Of a DNA stretch of 64,000 nucleotides, positions 47,580 through 59,968 are shown in pieces. The stretch covers positions 2,604,001 through 2,668,000 of the forward strand of contig JAEBUN010000001.1 in assembly GCA_023014365.1 (NCBI GenBank), written 5' to 3'. The translations under genes were made by a program, and so were the position numbers. The stretch comes from Lepiota brunneoincarnata (Eukaryota; Basidiomycota; Agaricomycetes; Agaricales; Agaricaceae). Each line of letters begins with the position of its first letter. Position 1 is the first letter of the stretch. The notes under the pieces are model-generated. The model ran no database searches and was not told the DNA's origin. It was given only the letters and a program-made list of their open reading frames with translations.

Positions 47580-48363
47580 ATGATCACCCCACTGGCTCCA
47601 GAGATCATCTGGTTCACGCCATCCGAGTCTTATCTCATGGACCCCTCTTGTGCACTACAGGCGTTGGGCAAGCCACCGAGTGAATACGGTCTGCTCGGGT
47701 GAGTCATCACTTACCCATAACAGTCTCATTCGTCGCTTATCTCTCCCAAGCACCTACTACGGTTTCGAGGAGCACAATCCCAATGTTGGAGTGTGGGTAA
47801 TGGGTACATCCTTTCCTATTTTTCCCCTTTGCCCCTCTATAGCTCACCTCTGGCTCTTAGCTTGGCACACCCTTGCCGCACACCAATCCTTTATGGAACA
47901 CGAAGCTTATGTCGATTTCGCACTCTCAATGATGGAAGCCATGGTCGGCTCCGGCGACATCACCCAGATCCTCCTCTCTAAGCACTCCAAATTCCTCAAA
48001 GCCGTGTCCTCGCCCGTCACTCAATTCATCTACCTCACTCTCCGCTCTAGACACGATAGGAACTACGAACTAATACCTTTAATCGAAAGATTCACGAAGG
48101 AGCTAGCACTCGTGCCGGGATGTGATGGCTCGAGTTGGGGTCCGTCGGTGGAGCATGATAATGTGTATGTCGGCGTCGTTGGCTGGCGGTCCATTGCAGT
48201 AGGTTATCCCCCCTTCAACCATGAGCCCTTGAATTGACGTTGACTGTTTTAGGACCGCGAGCGTGCTGTTGGGGGTGTGTTGGCGCCTACAATCTCGCTT
48301 ATACGTGAACTTGCAGCAGTCGAGTTGAAATACGCTCGACTTAAGCTGCATGAGCTTAGATGA
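47580..48363 (+). CDS. Conserved protein, possibly dimeric alpha-beta barrel
   Basis: Four exons (47580-47699, 47751-47803, about 47870-48198, about 48253-48363) rebuild one frame: 'MITPLAPEIIWFTPSESYL', 'YGLLGTYYGFEEHNPNVGVWVMAWHTLAAHQSFM', 'YVDFALSMMEAMVGSGDITQILL' and a C-terminal 'VGVVGWRSIADRERAV...YARLKLHELR'. The W-x-S/H-x-Q/F-type 'VWVMAWHTLAAHQSFM' followed by a second similar block with 'VGWRS' recalls antibiotic-monooxygenase/NIPSNAP-like barrels, but this is weak. Intron 47700-47750 removes an in-frame stop. Function unknown. Confidence 0.7.
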
Positions 48364-48664
48364 CAGCTTTTATCTCAATATTTCCTTTATTTTTTTACTT
48401 GGTTTGTTTGGGTTTTAGGGCCGTCTTTTTTTTTTTTCAATAGATGCTATCTAGATTTTTTGTTGATCTATCCCAAAATTTCGCTAATTTCATAAACTTA
48501 TGTATGCTCACAGTAGTATAACGTGTGTCATGACTTTAGATGCTCTGTCTGTTGTTATAAATCTCATCGTGGTTTAGTGTTGCTACTAAAGCTCGACGGT
48601 GAATAGTTCAAAGGTCCTGTGCGTAAATTTCTGTATCACCGGCAGGAAGAATATTCGCGCCGGA
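48364..48664. other. Intergenic, convergent 3' flanks
   Basis: AT-rich, with T-runs near 48390 and 48428-48438. Nothing else seen. Confidence 0.4.
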
Positions 48665-50119
48665 CTAAGCGATGGTGGTATAACCATCCCACCGCCAAGC
48701 CCACGACGATGCCATGAATTCACTACACGGGAGCACTCCGTTCAAGTTGTGTTGCTCAATGAAAAAAGAAAACATCCACGCACCCATCGGCTGAGCCAGA
48801 ACAAACATGACAAAGTACACCCAAAGCCTTCCATACCAACCACCCACTCTTCGCCCAGTTACCCTCCTCCACAATCTCTCACCGATTAAGATAGGCCCTT
48901 GAGAAGCAAAGAACAGAACCGGAATAAAATCGAATCCTCTGTTCATCGCGTACATTGCACATTCGTGGAATAACCCAGAAGCCACGAACATCCCGAGTAG
49001 CATGCCCATTTTCCCAGCTTCCGTTATCGAAACTCGGGCAGGCGGTGAAAGCATGAAAGCGTACGAGAACAAACCAAGGGCAGCTAGAGTCTCGAACACC
49101 CATTTGCTCGGGTATCCCCCGAGAATGAGGAATGTCTGCCGGAGGAGCTGATGCCATCTCCGAGCCCATACCTCATGCATCGATTCCGCCACCCATGGGT
49201 TATCTAATGCGGGTGGCCACGAGGTTGGCGAGGCGCCGATCACAGCTACGGCTATGAGTGTGCATAGATCGTACACCATCCCAAACCCGGCGAGGAGTGC
49301 GGATCCTGTGAGGATGTGTATTGTGGTTGATACAAGGTACCGAGGGAATGGTGCTGGGAGAGACGGATAGAATATACTTCCTCCGAGGGGTGTCCCGATG
49401 CCCCCTGGGAAGAGCTTAATGAGGGATTCGCAAACGTCGAGTGCAAGGTAATTGACAATGAATGAGCGGAGTGAGGCTTCCAGGAAGGCGCGTCGGGAGT
49501 CGAGAGGACGGGTGAATGGGGGTATGTATGTACCTTGCCCGAATTTAAAGTGTAGACCACGGTTTGTGTGCAACAGTTCGAAGGCATCTGAGAACCAAGG
49601 GGCGATGTATTTATCCAGCCGAGTTGATGGTATGTGTCCATTGGCGACGCCGTCCTCCGTGCCCCCGGGCCAGCTTGGTGCCCGCTTTGATTTGCCTTTA
49701 ACTACTCCTGGCCGAGACTCCCCGATCTTGAGCATGCCCTCCTTCGTTAACGCATATTCGAACGCTTTGGCTATCACCACCGCAGCCATGAGGCCTGAAG
49801 CCGAGTTAAGCATAAACCATGACCGGTGGGTTGTGCGTCGCAAGCACAGGATTTAGTACTCACATTGTCCCCAATTGTACACATTCAACCTAGGCTGGGT
49901 CCACGTGAAGTGGTATGCAGCAAACAAGATTGCAGAAAGCACCGTTGGCAGCAGCAGTAATCGGATAGCATACGTATCAGGCCTCCGTGCGAGGTATGCC
50001 ATGAACACGAGGGGGACGTAGCACAGCAGTGGGTAAATCGCAGTGTTCCATGTCAGTGGAATACGATCTTCTGCTGGCGGTATGAGTGTGCGGAAGGCTA
50101 GATATGAGCCTGTTTTCAC
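48665..50119 (-). CDS. Wax-synthase-like membrane acyltransferase
   Basis: Polytopic protein with the wax-synthase domain seen in fungal terpenoid and lipid acyltransferases. Two exons joined by the intron near 49785-49853: exon 1 begins MKTGSYLAFRTLIPPAEDR and has helices 'IYPLLCYVPLVFMAYLA' and 'LLLLPTVLSAILFAAYHF'. Exon 2 contains 'VWARRWHQLLRQTFLILGG' (the R-R-W-H-Q block of the family), 'LLGMFVASGLFHECAMYA' (G-x-x-H-E, the likely catalytic His region) and many helices; about 475 residues. The acyl acceptor is unknown. It is not close to the terpene synthase, so a role in that pathway is not implied. Confidence 0.83.
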
Positions 50120-51192
50120 TCTGCGAGTTGGGACTTGAGAGATTATATATGATGTCGATGTGGAATTTTACGGACTCACTCTTCCCAGAGCGTGTCCATC
50201 GTTTGGACTGGTTGGCGACGTGGACCGCACTGCTAGTGGTCAGTCTACAGCGTGTGCAAGTAGAACGCAGTCGGGCTGCTGGGTCGCCGCAGCAGGCTAT
50301 ACATAAGTTACGGTTATGTAAAAGAAGCCGGACCCGTTCCTTCTCTCCATCGACGACGACGCCCGAGCCACCGCTGGTGATAATGGGATCCACGTTTAGT
50401 GATAAAGGTCTCGACAACCGCATTCTAACTGGGCCGATGCGCTGGGCATTCCCTCTCTCTCGCTCCCCTAAGGAACACTGCTGATATGCCTTGTACTCCG
50501 GCTATGTAACATAGCCGTGGTCACCAAGTCACCTCCATTCCTGATGTATCTCACCAAGCATCGTGCTCGCAGTACTTTCTAGGTGCAGGTATTCCTTAGC
50601 TGGCGTGTATAGTGCATACACAAAACCTGGTAGAGAGGAGTGCCCATGAAACGCTACTTATTCAAGGAACAACATTAACGCAGAGGTATCAGGACATTGG
50701 ACATTCTGGATCTGTCGATGGCCACATGTTCATCCCGTGCAAGGCTCATTCCTTGGCTCACAGGCCCCTCTCCGGTTCGTCCGGTTGCAAACCTACTAGC
50801 GTTGACTAGCTCCTCCCTGGTACTTCACCCTCTTGTTCATACAAATGCCCTGTCGAACCCCTACCTGAAGCATGAGCTCAACGGCACGCACATCGATATC
50901 AACGCATCAAGACAGCTCAGCTTGAAACACCCACTTTGTGGGGCCCTCGAATGGCTAGTTCAGCCCTCGAGTGTCACCAACTGCCGACTCCCACAGCACT
51001 TGGCCAGGGCATCCTATTGTTCTTGTCTAACGCCGAAACTGGGGCTCCGATACTTGCACTCCAGCTGCCCAGCCCAGCAGCGCAGTCAACTCTCGGACAA
51101 AGTATAAACGGTCCTCCATAATGTGCCGATAGCTGTTGAATGGTGGTATTCCTCAAATTGACGAGTTTACCTCCCCCTATCCCATCCAATCA
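50120..51192. other. Intergenic; right part duplicated at 63.37-63.52 kb
   Basis: No gene supported. From about 51038 the sequence resembles 63372 onward (for example 'ACTGGGG.TCCGATACTTG.ACTCCAG'), continuing up to and past the ATG of the downstream 7TM copy. The open frame 50697-51107 shows no family. Confidence 0.55.
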
Positions 51193-52170
51193 TGACAGAC
51201 CCGGCTGAAATAATTCACCGAGCTGAAGTTATGCAGCTTGTCTGGTTCACGGCTGTCGCCGGGGGCTTCTTTGGAATCGGCTTTGCCATCTACTGAAATT
51301 GCGCGCAGCTGATGATCAACGACTTTCGAAAAGGTGATCGGCGTAGATAGACTATCTTTTCATTTATCCACTCTTCATTGATCATCTTATGGGCATCTAT
51401 CTACCCCATTATCGTCACACTGACCCCCCTCTTGACCTTTCTGGCTATGCTTGGTGAGTTCGGCGAGCTTGAGAACCCGATCCTATGTAGGGGATTTTTT
51501 TCAGGACTCTCTTTATGCTATACATATTATTCTTTATCTCTGAACCCCGGAGTACTTGCTCACTCTCGCTTAAAAAATCGCATCGCCCCGGGAACTGTTA
51601 CCCTCGCACTCGATACTTCCTTTACTGACCTTGTCTCCCTACTGGTCGCCGGCCGGTTGGTGTTTGTCCGCTGGCGAGTTGTTCGACTCGTTGGCAAGTA
51701 CCATCCAACCCGGTCTCTCAGCATGGCCCAGAGTTAAGACAAGTGGCTTTTTTGTAGGAAATACCTCGGACACTTACAGTCAATACACAAGTCTTGCAGC
51801 TGTGATTATCGAATCATATACTCTGCTAGCTGTGCACTCCCTTGCAACCACAATTGCATTCGCTAAGGGTACCAGCGAAGCTGCCTTCTTGTTTAATACA
51901 GTTGGTAGGTAGGTCGTAGATTGTCCGATGAATAAATCCTCCATAGGGTACTACATCCTGATTTGTTCATTTCATCTTCTCGTTGTCTATCGAGTGCTAT
52001 TAAGGCGGGCATGGAATAGGAAGACCGAGCGCCAATTGAGTAGTCTGAAGGCTGGAAACGATGGAGGCTTCGACAACAATCATGTACGAACTTCTCAAGT
52101 TCTCAAGTTCAGAGACGTAGCATTATTGCAGGTGCTCTACCTGTCGATAGTTCAATCGCGTAGATGATCG
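51193..52170 (+). pseudogene. 7TM-like membrane protein, decayed copy
   Basis: Paralogue of the gene at 63521 and distantly of the 7.6-9.1 kb and 57-58.3 kb genes. It starts 'MTDPAEIIHRAEVMQLVWF' and reads 'GFFGIGFAIY', then has an in-frame TGA where the other copy has Trp ('FAIYWNC'). Later pieces carry family-like helices: 'IILWASIYPIIVTLTPLLTFLAML', 'LVSLLVAGRLVFVRWRVVRLVGKYHP', 'YTSLAAVIIESYTLLAVHSLATTIAFA' and 'YYILICSFHLLVVYRVLLRRAW'. Frames do not join cleanly. Best read as a degenerate duplicate. Confidence 0.65.
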
Positions 52171-52449
52171 GGTAAAAATGTGTACAATATCACCAGGACT
52201 ATTCGGCAAAATAGTTGCACTACTGGAGATGAACCTATCGCGTGCCAACTTGACGCGCGTGGTCTTGCATTCGCCGATCGCCTATCCCATTGTTTGTATC
52301 ATGCGGTACAACATGATGACATTGCACCAAAGCACTGCAAAACATCCAAGTTGGACATACAGATCCCCTGAAGAAATAAAACCATTACCACACCCAGGGA
52401 AGCCCCTCCTCGACCCCTGCCTTTATCTTCTTCGACAATTCGTAGGCGT

Positions 52450-53917
52450 TTATGTTGGGTGTGTGAATAGGAACCTCACAGTGCCCTCATTCCTCCCCAA
52501 CAAATTGGCGTCGTCAGACGCGCACAAGTAACTGGGATCTATCGTCTCCCGCTGGTGTCGCTGCCTGGGGGGGTGTTCCGTTTCTCGCATAGCGATTTTC
52601 AATCGGATGAGCTGGTCTGCATTATACGGTGCTTGAGTCTGGTTTGTGTGATGATGGGAGTGAGTTGAGTGGCGAGGTAGGTGTGGTGACGGTGACGATG
52701 GTGTGCTGGGTGAGGTCGACGCAGAGGGGTTCTGTATGTATTGGATTACAAGATCAAGGAGAGTATGCGCAATGTCTGTGATTGCCATTGTCAGTGAGGG
52801 GTGACTATAGAGAGTTAATGTTGTTACTCACCTTCGAGATCCTCCACCTGTGATTGGAATTTCTTTTCCCAGTCTCCTTTCTGTCGAAGCTGCTTGGCTA
52901 TCTCCTCTCCGACAACACGCTCCGCCTTGTCTGACGGTGCTTGTTCAAAAGATGACAATAAACACGCAACGTACAGACCACCCAGGGCTATGGTATGCGG
53001 TGGATATTGAAGGGGAAGGAGAGTCCTGTGGCTATTTTTTTTTTTCAATAAAAGGACATCCTCACCAGCACTTTCGTGGCGTACCAGTCCATGACGAGCC
53101 TCCAACCCAATTTTGTCAATGATTTTGTCGCTGATATCATTCCTCAGTTTCAGCCTTTTCTGAGACACTTAAAGCACCGACCTCTCAAGGCCCGTCCAAT
53201 CTTGATTACATATGGAAATGGCATACGGGATGTGAAGTTGAAGCAGATAGTCTCAAGAATGAGTCGTTCCACAGCCAACAGCCTCTGCCGGTCATTTTCC
53301 ACCACCTTAGAGGCTTCAGCACTAAAGATATCACAGACGCTAAGCACGATACGTACCTGAGGGTCCATAGAATCGAGGTCAATCTCTCCTCCTGGATGCT
53401 TAGACTTGGCTGCTAGGTCAGGAAAACGGACTGCATAAGAGACGGCGAGGAGTTCACGAGGTTTCTTCAGGGTGTCGTGCATCTTGGTAGATACATAGAG
53501 CGCTGCAAGGCAGACATCCTGCGCAATAATAGGTGTTATTGAGTGCCACAAGTTGGACGGGAGTGCGCGTACGATATAGTTGAAGTCTTTCCTCGGGAAG
53601 AACAGATGGAATCTATGAAACAGGTTTTGTGCCGCTGCGATTGTCCGTCTTGGGCTACCATGTACGTGAGTTGGCCTGGTTTTTTTTTACGCGTGTATCT
53701 GGTGGACGTACAACCCGATTCGAGTGCTCATCGCCTCCAAGAACCCACACGCATTCTGACGAATCTTCTCCTCTTGCGAGGCAGAGAGCTTTCCACGTTG
53801 ACGATCGGAAAGAAGCTCTGCCTCTGAGGGTGTAAAGTATGGATGGTGAAACTTGGACAGAGAGGCTGGTAGACACGAGGGCGACTGAGCGCGAGAGTGG
53901 CCTGGTTCGGAGTACAT
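52450..53917 (-). CDS. Cyclin, Ctk2-like (CTD kinase beta subunit)
   Basis: Regulatory cyclin resembling the CTDK-I subunit that helps phosphorylate the RNA polymerase II C-terminal domain. ATG 53917. N-terminus 'HPYFTPSEAELLSDRQRGKLSASQEEKIRQNACGFLEAM' is the opening helix of the first cyclin fold; 'AQDVCLAALYVSTKMHDTLKKPRELLAVSYAVRFPDLAAKSKHPGG' is the conserved cyclin-box core. Then come 'QRLLAVERLILETICFNF', the second fold with 'ALGGLYVACLLSSFEQ', and 'QKGDWEKKFQSQVEDLEDIAHTLLDLVIQYI'. The tail is Ser/Pro/His-rich. Six or seven exons, intact. It is divergent from the acyl-CoA dehydrogenase (200 bases). Confidence 0.85.
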
Positions 53918-54117
53918 GGCGGTGAATAAAGTGGCCGATTTGGTAGGTACTTACATCATCAATAGAGGATATCTGTTATCACTCACACCCACATGACTCG
54001 TTTATCATATGCACATAACATTGTCAGGGAACACACGAGTGTTCCAAGCCCCGGATTCCGGAAGGCAACATCTCTCACAACTACCTGAGCCATCCCAAGG
54101 ACTTGCGGTTTCAGAAC

Positions 54118-56369
54118 ATGCGCATCGAGGAAGGCTTTCAGCAAGTGAATTACCCCTCATTTTGTTGAAGGTTCTTGTTCCAACACTTTAACCCGTAGAT
54201 CCCATTTCCGGTGTCGAATGTATACACTTCGGATCCTGTCCTCCCCGCATTGCTGAAACGGACTCTGCCCAAGAGGTAGTTACCCATCCTTTGCCCACTG
54301 TCAGCTGAGTACTCATCCCTGCGTTGAAGTGTCTTCCAGGATATCGAGCCTGACCTCGTCCGCCTGGGTGAAGACGTGCCCACCAGTGGGTCTTCAATTA
54401 TTCCTCCAGCATTTGTATTTGATCCACTCCATTCCTTCGCTACCCGTAGGCATCCGTGCGCTTGCATCTGGGAATAAGGTCCACCCACCCCAACTCACTC
54501 AATATGACCAATGGGGCCGACGTGTCGACGAACTGCACACCAGCGAGGGCTGGCGCAATCTCAAAGCTGTAGCTCAACGGGAGGGGATCCCCGCTATATT
54601 CTACGAAAGGAAGTATCGGGAGTTCAGTAGGATTTATGGGTTCGCAAAGGTGATGTTACTGGTTGGGGATTCACATGAGGTTTGTTGAATGTGAAATTCT
54701 TGGCTTTCCGGCGCTAATCCATGGCCGGCGCAGGTTTTCTGCCCGCTGAGTATGACTGACGGAGCGGCTCGTATTCTTGAGCTCATTGGGAGCGAGGAAG
54801 CTAAGAAGGATATTTTGCCTCGGCTCCTCAGGTATCTTTAGGCGTTTGAAGCTCGGAATCTTGTATGCCTTATCACATTCCGTCTTCTGCAGCCGTGAAC
54901 CTTCCAGAGCCTTCACAGCAGGACAATGGATGACAGAAGTATGTCTCCACACAATGCACATGCTCCTGGCTTGCTCATTACATCTTATGACTTGTCAGCG
55001 CCCGGGCGGCTCAGACGTTTCTCTTACCGAAACCACCGCAACCCCTGCCAACCAAGTTGGCACATACGGCGCCAAGTATACCTTGAGCGGGGTTAAATGG
55101 TTCTCCAGTGCAACAGATAGTGAGATATCGGTCGCACTTGCCCGTACGGGCACCCCTGCGTCAGGTTCACGAGGCTTATCACTCTTCCTTGTCCCTCTCC
55201 GTCTTCCCCTTTTTGTCTCCCCAAGCGAACCACAGCCAGCGTCCACAAGCAACAGTATATTCGTGCACAGGTTGAAGAACAAGATCGGCACTCATGCCTT
55301 GCCTACCGCCGAGCTCACGCTTGAAGGCGCCGAAGCGTATTTACTTGGGGAATTGGGTAATGGAGTGAAGAATATCACTCCGGTGCTCAACATCACCCGG
55401 CTGTGGTCTGCCATCGCCAGCACCGGTAACTTGCGTAAATGTCTCGGCATGGCAGCTTCCTATGCGACTGTCCGGCGCATTCAGAGTGGTAAAACGTTGC
55501 TCAGAGACGCGCCGATACATGTTGCTCAACTTGCTGAAGTTAACATACTTTATCGCGCCTTGCTTCATTTGACTTTCGGTGTGGTTGGGCTGCTGGGTAG
55601 GGTGGAATGTGGCACTAGGAGTACAGAGGAGAAGGAGGCGGCTGAGAGAAGGTTGAGGATGTTGACGCCGGTTGTGAAGGCATATGCGGCAGAGAAGGCT
55701 TGTGCGGGGATGGAAGAAGCTATGTCTGCGCTCGGCGGTGCAGGATATATGGAAGAAAATGGGTTTGGGAGGTCGATTCGGGATGCATTGGTTGAGAAGT
55801 AAGTGCGGGTTTACAGGGCGAAATGCTCCCGAAGGCTGATGTATGGCTATCTATAAGGATTTGGGAAGGGACAATCACTGTGCTGTCGTTGGACCTTGTC
55901 AGGTCTGCAACAGATCCCAAGACATTACAATCTTTCATCTCTGTAAGTTCCGTCATCCCGTGCTTCCACCCACGAGACCACTGATCTGTTCCTTTAGTGG
56001 GCACATGGCACGATTTCCTCAGCTCCTCTCAGCCTCACCCAAGATCTCACACTCTCGTTGGCGCTCCTCGACAAAGCCATTGACGAGCTTTCAACTTCCT
56101 ACATCGGGCCCCTCTCCCCACTCCTCCCCCGTCCTGCACTCTTGCTTGTTGGGTCCATCGCATCAAGTATCTACCTCTTGGAGCATGCAACCTGGTCTTA
56201 CAACGAGAAAGGAGCCGAAGCAGAGGTAGATGTTGAGGTGTTCAAGAGATGGGTCGCGCAAAGCGGAATGCAGGGCCATATTGATGAGGTCAGGAAGGCG
56301 AGGGATATAAAGAGGGTGGGAGAAAGGGTGAGGTTGAATGAGAGGATTGCGTTTGGGACGAAACTCTGA
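54118..56369 (+). CDS. Acyl-CoA dehydrogenase, AidB-like
   Basis: FAD-dependent dehydrogenase of the ACAD superfamily, AidB/DNA-alkylation-response branch. Start at 54118 (MRIEEGFQQ) joined to 'IPFPVSNVYTSDPVLPALLKRTLPK' and 'SVFQDIEPDLVRLGEDV' by introns with in-frame stops. 'HPPQLTQYDQWGRRVDELHTSEGWR' and 'GIPAIFYERKYREFSRIYGFAK' are AidB-like. 'FCPLSMTDGAARIL' and 'AGQWMTERPGGSDVSLTET' are the FAD/substrate blocks; 'ALGGAGYMEENG' and 'ARRDALVEKIWEGTITVLSLDL'-type sequence carry the catalytic-loop region. The C-terminal domain ends 'RLNERIAFGTKL'. About nine exons, frame intact. Cytosolic or mitochondrial place not clear. Confidence 0.9.
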
Positions 56370-57001
56370 ACTTTGTGGGCGGCTCGCTGTCGCTGTGCCC
56401 TATTTTGGTTTGGAGCCATTGGATCGGACTGATAATATTATTTTCATTTCAAGCAACCTTGCCCGACGTTCCCTGACATCACGTTCGGAGAGTCGCCGCC
56501 TTTTGACGGTCATATGAAGGGTACTGAAGGACGCAGGAGCTTTGTCCCTTATTTGTCGGAAGCAAGCGTTTGTATTGAGCAACGATGCCAGTGACTGTTT
56601 TTAAACCCAGTCCCAGAAACCCGCATAGTGATAATCACTCACTGAGCTCATTAAACGTGGCTTCTCGGTGGACTTGTAACCTCGTTTTGTTGTTCCATTA
56701 CATCGAAAATAATGATATTGTTACAGTTCTATGTAAAATGCGCCTAACACAGTGAAGGTGAGCCCGTCCAAACAGGAGTCGGGAATGCAGTGTAGATATC
56801 ATCGAGCCTGAACGGCCCAGCCTCGGAGTACGGATAAGCTGATCGTATCCCGGCCTGCTGCAGATGCCGGTTTGCCCGATCAGATCGTGAGCGGGAGTGC
56901 GATGGCAAAGAGTAGGCAGAGGGAGTTCTTGGATATGAGCGACCAGAGGATGACCTCCCCCTCCACGTGAATTTGCAAGGAAACCACACGCGCAAAACGT
57001 C
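56370..57001. other. Intergenic, convergent 3' flanks
   Basis: No features supported. The minus-strand frames at 56744-57000 are the untranslated continuation of the next gene. Confidence 0.4.
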
Positions 57002-58344
57002 CTATTGACGCAACAGAGTCAAAAAAGGAGGCCACCGCCCAAAGGGTAAGAGGGGTACCTCTTGAGTACCGAAGAGTATGAATATGACTGTGCCAGCTAC
57101 GAAGATTCCTTAAGCCAGACAAGAAAGGTAAGGCAGGACGCCGTACCTGTCGCAACATACATCTGCGGTAGGACGCTCTTCGGGCTGACCATGCTGATGA
57201 TGTCAACACTGGACCACAAAAGAATGAAATGATCAACACTAGCGAAGAGGCGAGTTGGCGTTTGACCTACACTGTACCAAAAGCTATGTAGATCCCAAAG
57301 ATGAGAACTCGAATCACGGAGGGTGTTGCGGACCGCGATTGCGCCTGTGCTTCAGCGGTGGGGAAACGACTAACAGTGCGATAACTGCGGTATAGATTGT
57401 GGGCCAAGAGAATCTCGAGTATCAGAATGAACATGGCCCATATTGAGACAAATATCGTTCGCAACAAAAGCCTGAGCACAATTGTTGAGTTATAAGTATG
57501 ATATTCCGAGTAAACAGATCCCGCACAGTGGACGGAAGTGGAGACCACAATAAAAATAAACGGGGTGGCGTGACACAAGGTCGGGATGTTGACAAGATAT
57601 CTGGTATTTTGGAGGGTCAAAGTCGGGACTGAGGTGCCAATGAGGTGCATACCACGAGAGCCGCAACGGAGAATGCTATTTGGGAAAAGTACGGTCCACT
57701 GAGCATCTTCCCCTGTATCACTACGAGAAATCTAACACCTTTTAATGGAGAGCACTTACAAGCCATGACTTGATAACGCCTATTTCTGCCAGCCCACTTT
57801 GTCCCCTGAGACTATGATGGACATAGTAGAACAAAGCGAAGACGGCGACCACCCACCTATCACAAGAGTGTGTCAGAGCTGAAGCAATCACTGATATATG
57901 GGAGGGCGCACATGGGTATAATCCCGAATAATAATGACGCCTGTGCAATACACAGTGCCTTCGGTGGTTCGTGGTCATTGTACTGGTGGGTGTAAAATCT
58001 GAGGCTAACGTCAGGCATACGCAAAGCTGGCACAAAGGGACGTTAGGACATACAACAACAGGGAAAACACGCCCGAAAACACCCAAGTTAAACAAAGGTT
58101 AATAAATGTCGGGTGCCGGCGGAGCTTTTTGGAGATGAGGATGGTGAGTACGAGGATAGGGAGCAGTACATTGTCTGCAATCAGGTTGAAATAGATCCAA
58201 ATGTCAAGGAGGACAGGTGCAGAGTCGCCAGAACCCTTGCCAATTATTGCCCCTAGAGATTACGTTGTCTCGAGACTAAGCAGTGCAGAAGGCAAAGAAC
58301 GTACGTTGGTAAATTATCTTTGAGATTGGTGAGATTTGTTCCAT
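57002..58344 (-). CDS. 7TM receptor-like membrane protein, unknown function
   Basis: Polytopic protein of an Agaricomycete family with GPCR-like layout; ligand unknown. ATG 58342-58344 (MEQISPISKIIYQ). Helices: 'LLDIWIYFNLIADNVLLPILVLTILI', 'FINLCLTWVFSGVFSLLL', 'ALCIAQASLLFGIIPM', 'WVVAVFALFYYVHH', 'IPTLCHATPFIFIVVSTS', 'LLLRTIFVSIWAMFILILEILLAHNLY' and 'VIRVLIFGIYIAFGTV'. The last exons give 'MVSPKSVLPQMYVATAGTVIFILFGTQEVPLLPF' and a stop at 57002. The F-G-T-Q block near the end is typical of the family. At least eight exons with no frame break. Confidence 0.75.
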
Positions 58345-58864
58345 GACATACAGTCCGAGATGGATCGATGGCAAGAACGTGGTGTGTTGTAACGGATGGA
58401 AACCCACAGGTACGGAAATGAATCAGAATAGAGGGAAAAGCAGAATCCCGAAAACTCGTGAGGCTGGCTCCCGGCAGACAGAGGAAGATGAGCCAATGTG
58501 GCGAAGGAGAGAGGAAAAGAAAAGAAAAAGAGAGGGAAGGAGAGAAAGGGAAGACAACGTCAGGCCATGACATGAGCTCCAATTTATCCAGACTTTCTCT
58601 CCGGTTGAGAATGACAACTGCAGGTGATTGAGGTAGGGTTGGGTGTTGACTCGTAAAGTCGTTCATTGGCAAGAGACCACTGGGAAGGGGAACTGAGGCA
58701 GTACGGCGGTGGCACACACATCTCTCTGATGACAATATATAAAGGTTGATGGAACAGATGCAAGAAGTGGTGACCACGTGAGCTAGCGATGTGTGCGGCT
58801 CATATGAGGCGACCATTGATGCAACCAGCCAGCTCTGCTTTCTACCCCCACCCCGCTCCCCCTG
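58345..58864. other. Intergenic, divergent promoters
   Basis: Purine-rich stretch near 58495-58560 (A/G runs) and a TATATAAAG-like element near 58735-58744 before the + strand gene. No gene. Confidence 0.45.
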
Positions 58865-59809
58865 ATGGCCGCGTATTACCATACACCTCGTCGCCAATTA
58901 GTCATACCAGAACCCGTTTCCAATCCCCCACAGCATTCACATCACCGACAACCCTATCTGGAGCTAGCCGATTCTCCAACGTACATCTTTCCCCACCCAT
59001 CCTCTGCACCCCCAAGTCCAAGTCATGCTTCAGACTTCTCAGACCTAAGCGACCTTTCCCTTTCCGCGACGTCTCTGTTCGAATTGGACTCTCAATTTAG
59101 CAGTCCATGTCGTGTACCGGAAGACGATTATTCCCCAGCCAGGGCAACCCCAACGCGATTCCCCCTGTCCGCCCTGATTCCCCCCTCTGATTATCACGAA
59201 CTGAGCCGAGATCCACAGTTCTCGTCTCATGCGACCAATGTGGATGTGGAGTTTGTTAATGAGACTCACCGGAGGTACCTTACCGGACAGATCTCCCCAT
59301 CCTTCCCCCTCCCGAAATTAGCCTCAGGGGTCATGATCACAACAAGGTTTCGCCATCCGTTGTTGCAAGTGTCGGCTACTCCGACACAGTCGTTCCGTAG
59401 TGATCAAGAGGAAACCTCTCGACCAGAACACCCCCATTCTCTCCTCCACATTCCTCTCCCCTTCCTCTCCCTCCTTTCAGCACTATTCGGCATAGAAGAA
59501 TCGACCCTAGATCACCTCACCTCACCAACATCCCCCTCCATTCTCTTTTCTGTAGAAAAACCTCCTATAGCCGATGCTAGACAAGTTATGGAGGCATCTC
59601 CGCCATCCTCGCCTGCACATGGCCTTGAAAAACTATTTTCGGTCATGGCTGCCGAAAGGGGTTGCAAGAGCATGCGTCAAGGGATATTATATTTGGACCC
59701 ACCAGTTGTCCCCCCCCTTGGTTTGTCAAGTTTGTGGGACTTTGTTGCCGAGATGGTAGCGAACGGGGGCAAGGCCTTGCGTGGGCTATGCCACCCTCAT
59801 GATATCTGA
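58865..59809 (+). CDS. Hypothetical Ser/Pro-rich protein
   Basis: Single open frame of 314 residues with no recognised domain. The N-terminal 110 residues are Ser/Pro/His-rich ('SAPPSPSHASDFSDLSDLSLSATSLFELDS'), with repeated F/L-D/E-S patterns. The middle has 'FPLSALIPPSDYHELSRDPQF' and 'HSLLHIPLPFLSLLSALFGIEESTLDHL', a plausible amphipathic helix. The C-terminal part has 'EKLFSVMAAERGCKSMRQGILYLDPPVVPPLGLSSLWDFVAEMV', the most ordered-looking segment. Length and composition support a gene; function unknown, possibly regulatory. Confidence 0.65.
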   Translation: MAAYYHTPRRQLVIPEPVSNPPQHSHHRQPYLELADSPTYIFPHPSSAPPSPSHASDFSDLSDLSLSATSLFELDSQFSSPCRVPEDDYSPARATPTRFPLSALIPPSDYHELSRDPQFSSHATNVDVEFVNETHRRYLTGQISPSFPLPKLASGVMITTRFRHPLLQVSATPTQSFRSDQEETSRPEHPHSLLHIPLPFLSLLSALFGIEESTLDHLTSPTSPSILFSVEKPPIADARQVMEASPPSSPAHGLEKLFSVMAAERGCKSMRQGILYLDPPVVPPLGLSSLWDFVAEMVANGGKALRGLCHPHDI

Positions 59810-59968
59810 CGGGTGGCAAACAAAAAAAAAAGACTCTCTTTGTGACGCCTAATAATGTTACCAGACCAAAACTGTACTAATAATTCGTTGTTCTCAGTGT
59901 CTGTATAATATACACTACTCGCACGCCATTCTCGCAGCATTCTGATCGCAGCCAGGCTTCCGGATCAC

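Noticed and set aside
54560..54600. tRNA-like string GCTGTAGCTCAACGGGAGGGGATCC
   Set aside because: It lies inside a well-conserved exon of the acyl-CoA dehydrogenase, and I could not pair an acceptor stem or find an anticodon arm.
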